A DNA stretch of 41,649 nucleotides, from contig DUCH01000062.1 of the NCBI GenBank assembly GCA_012959865.1, positions 1 to 41,649 on the forward strand. The letters run 5' to 3'. Origin of the DNA: Myxococcales bacterium (GTDB lineage: Bacteria > Myxococcota_A > UBA9160 > UBA4427). A program made the position numbers and the translations under genes. How positions within the stretch are numbered: position 1 is the first letter of the stretch; each line of letters starts with the position of its first letter. Positions 40,850 through 41,649 of this stretch are shown here, one piece after another. Under the pieces are notes generated by a model, which did not search any database, was not told the DNA's origin, and worked only from the letters and a program-made list of their open reading frames with translations.

Positions 40850-41305
40850 ATGCAGGATCGACGCGTCTCATGGGCCTCGGCGCTTGGCTTGGGACTAGGC
40901 CTAACGCTTGCGGCCCTCGTCCCCCAGGCCAAGGCGGACCCCGGTCTTGACCAGATCCCTTCCAGTCCGGAAGCCAGCGCCTATCTGATCTCTCCCGCCG
41001 ACGGGGCCACGGTCTCAAACCCGATCGTCGTACGCTTCGGTCTCCATGGGATGGGGGTTGCACCGGCAGGCGTGGACAAGCCCGGTACCGGCCATCACCA
41101 CCTGCTAATCGATTCCGAGTTACCCGCCTACAACCTTCCCATCCCCAGCGACGACCAGCACCGCCACTACGGGGGGGGGCAAACCGAGGCGATTCTTGTA
41201 TTGCCCCCGGGCGATCACAGCCTGCAGATGATTCTGGGCGACGCCAGGCATATCCCCCACGACCCCCCGGTGGTCTCGGAGCGAATCCAGATAACGGTCG
41301 AGTAG
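40850..41305 (+). CDS. DUF4399-domain secreted protein
   Basis: The 151-residue protein has a Sec signal peptide (ALGLGLGLTLAALVPQAKA, cleaved before DPG) and a DUF4399 domain: ISPADGATVSNPIVVRFGL, GMGVAPAGVDKPGTGHHHL, HYGGGQTEA and LPPGDHSLQMILGDARHIPH. The many conserved histidines suggest metal binding, but the function is unknown. ATG 40850 has AAAGGAAA upstream; an upstream in-frame ATG at 40814 would overlap the MaoC gene. The triple glycine is encoded by an unbroken run of nine G (41171-41179). Confidence 0.88.
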   Translation: MQDRRVSWASALGLGLGLTLAALVPQAKADPGLDQIPSSPEASAYLISPADGATVSNPIVVRFGLHGMGVAPAGVDKPGTGHHHLLIDSELPAYNLPIPSDDQHRHYGGGQTEAILVLPPGDHSLQMILGDARHIPHDPPVVSERIQITVE

Positions 41306-41454
41306 TGGCGCGAGTGGCGTGCCCCACTTGATTTTCCCTTCGGGGCCACCCGCCAATCGGCACTTATACCCCAGGGGCCCCACGCGAGTTCGCCCTGACG
41401 GCGAGACATCCGACAACCCGTCCACCAGCGCTGAGAGCGGCTAGGATCCCGGCC

Positions 41455-41649
41455 ATGTTAAATCGCGCCCCCATAGCCGTGCTGTGCCTAGTCGCTTTAT
41501 TCGCGGGTTGTATGGGACCCGGAAAGTGGCACGAGGGCGCGACCGTACCCCCACCCGCCGAGTGGCTCCGGGCCAAGATGGGCGGGCCTACTGCTGTGGA
41601 AATGGCTCCCGAGGCCCAAACACCGGAAATCCCCGGGCGAAAGAAATTT
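41455..41649 (+). CDS. Lipoprotein, cut by the window end
   Basis: An ATG at 41455 opens a frame that runs to the right edge (65 codons). It begins MLNRAPIAVLCLVALFAGC, a type II signal sequence with lipid-acceptor Cys19, followed by a Pro-rich segment (TVPPPAEWLRAK). The rest lies beyond the window, so no family can be assigned. Confidence 0.65.
   Translation, partial: MLNRAPIAVLCLVALFAGCMGPGKWHEGATVPPPAEWLRAKMGGPTAVEMAPEAQTPEIPGRKKF

Overview
The window is high-GC, densely coded bacterial DNA with no phage genes, insertion sequences or CRISPR arrays. It most resembles a member of the former Deltaproteobacteria, such as a Myxococcota- or Binatota-like uncultured lineage. This placement is inferred from four things: an elongation factor G of the mitochondrial EFG1-like (spdEFG1) type; an mglB-mglA polarity pair directly downstream of SRP RNA-dnaX-ybaB-recR; a priA-def-fmt-rsmB-rpe run; and several MaoC/MFE-2-type fatty-acyl enzymes with a PQQ dehydrogenase. 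All three tRNAs carry an encoded CCA end.

Layout. 1-2431: an orphan protein, then a minus-strand pair (SDR and MaoC hydratase 2) that looks like a split peroxisomal-type multifunctional enzyme 2. 2719-7875: a plus-strand operon of ArsS-like radical SAM enzyme, TVP38/DedA membrane protein, flavin disulfide reductase, small sulfotransferase and rhodanese lipoprotein, followed by a TerB-domain protein. This is the best candidate here for an uncharacterised sulfur/metalloid-related system. 7894-12959: minus-strand genes tied to translation: infA, a hexapeptide acyltransferase, a stand-alone relative of the 10-formyl-THF dehydrogenase hydrolase domain, spdEFG1, and a RecA/KaiC-like ATPase immediately behind it. 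13190-17864: tRNA-Ser(CGA), 4.5S SRP RNA, dnaX, ybaB, recR, mglB, mglA.

17913-22607: two alpha/beta-hydrolase-fold proteins, both lacking the nucleophile serine, on either side of a PQQ/haem quinohaemoprotein dehydrogenase and a small membrane protein, then a tiny lipoprotein. 22724-25955: a GT-C glycosyltransferase fused to TPRs, and a minus-strand spermidine-synthase-like methyltransferase. 25998-32337: priA, def, fmt (with an apparent CTG start), rsmB and rpe. 32381-34747: an MMPL/RND exporter on the minus strand.

34863-36823: tRNA-Pro(CGG), then an A+T-richer gap of almost 600 bases with a good sigma70-like promoter but no clear gene, an orphan 81-residue protein, RidA and a convergent CPBP protease. 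37171-41649: greA, tRNA-Asn(GUU), an 80-base adenine-free tract, an ABC exporter, an ABM-domain protein, a second MaoC hydratase, a DUF4399 secreted protein, and a lipoprotein cut by the window end.

The genes mix core information processing (translation initiation, elongation and formyl-Met handling; replication restart; clamp loading; recombination repair) with lipid, redox and envelope functions. All function calls come from reading motifs; no database search was run.
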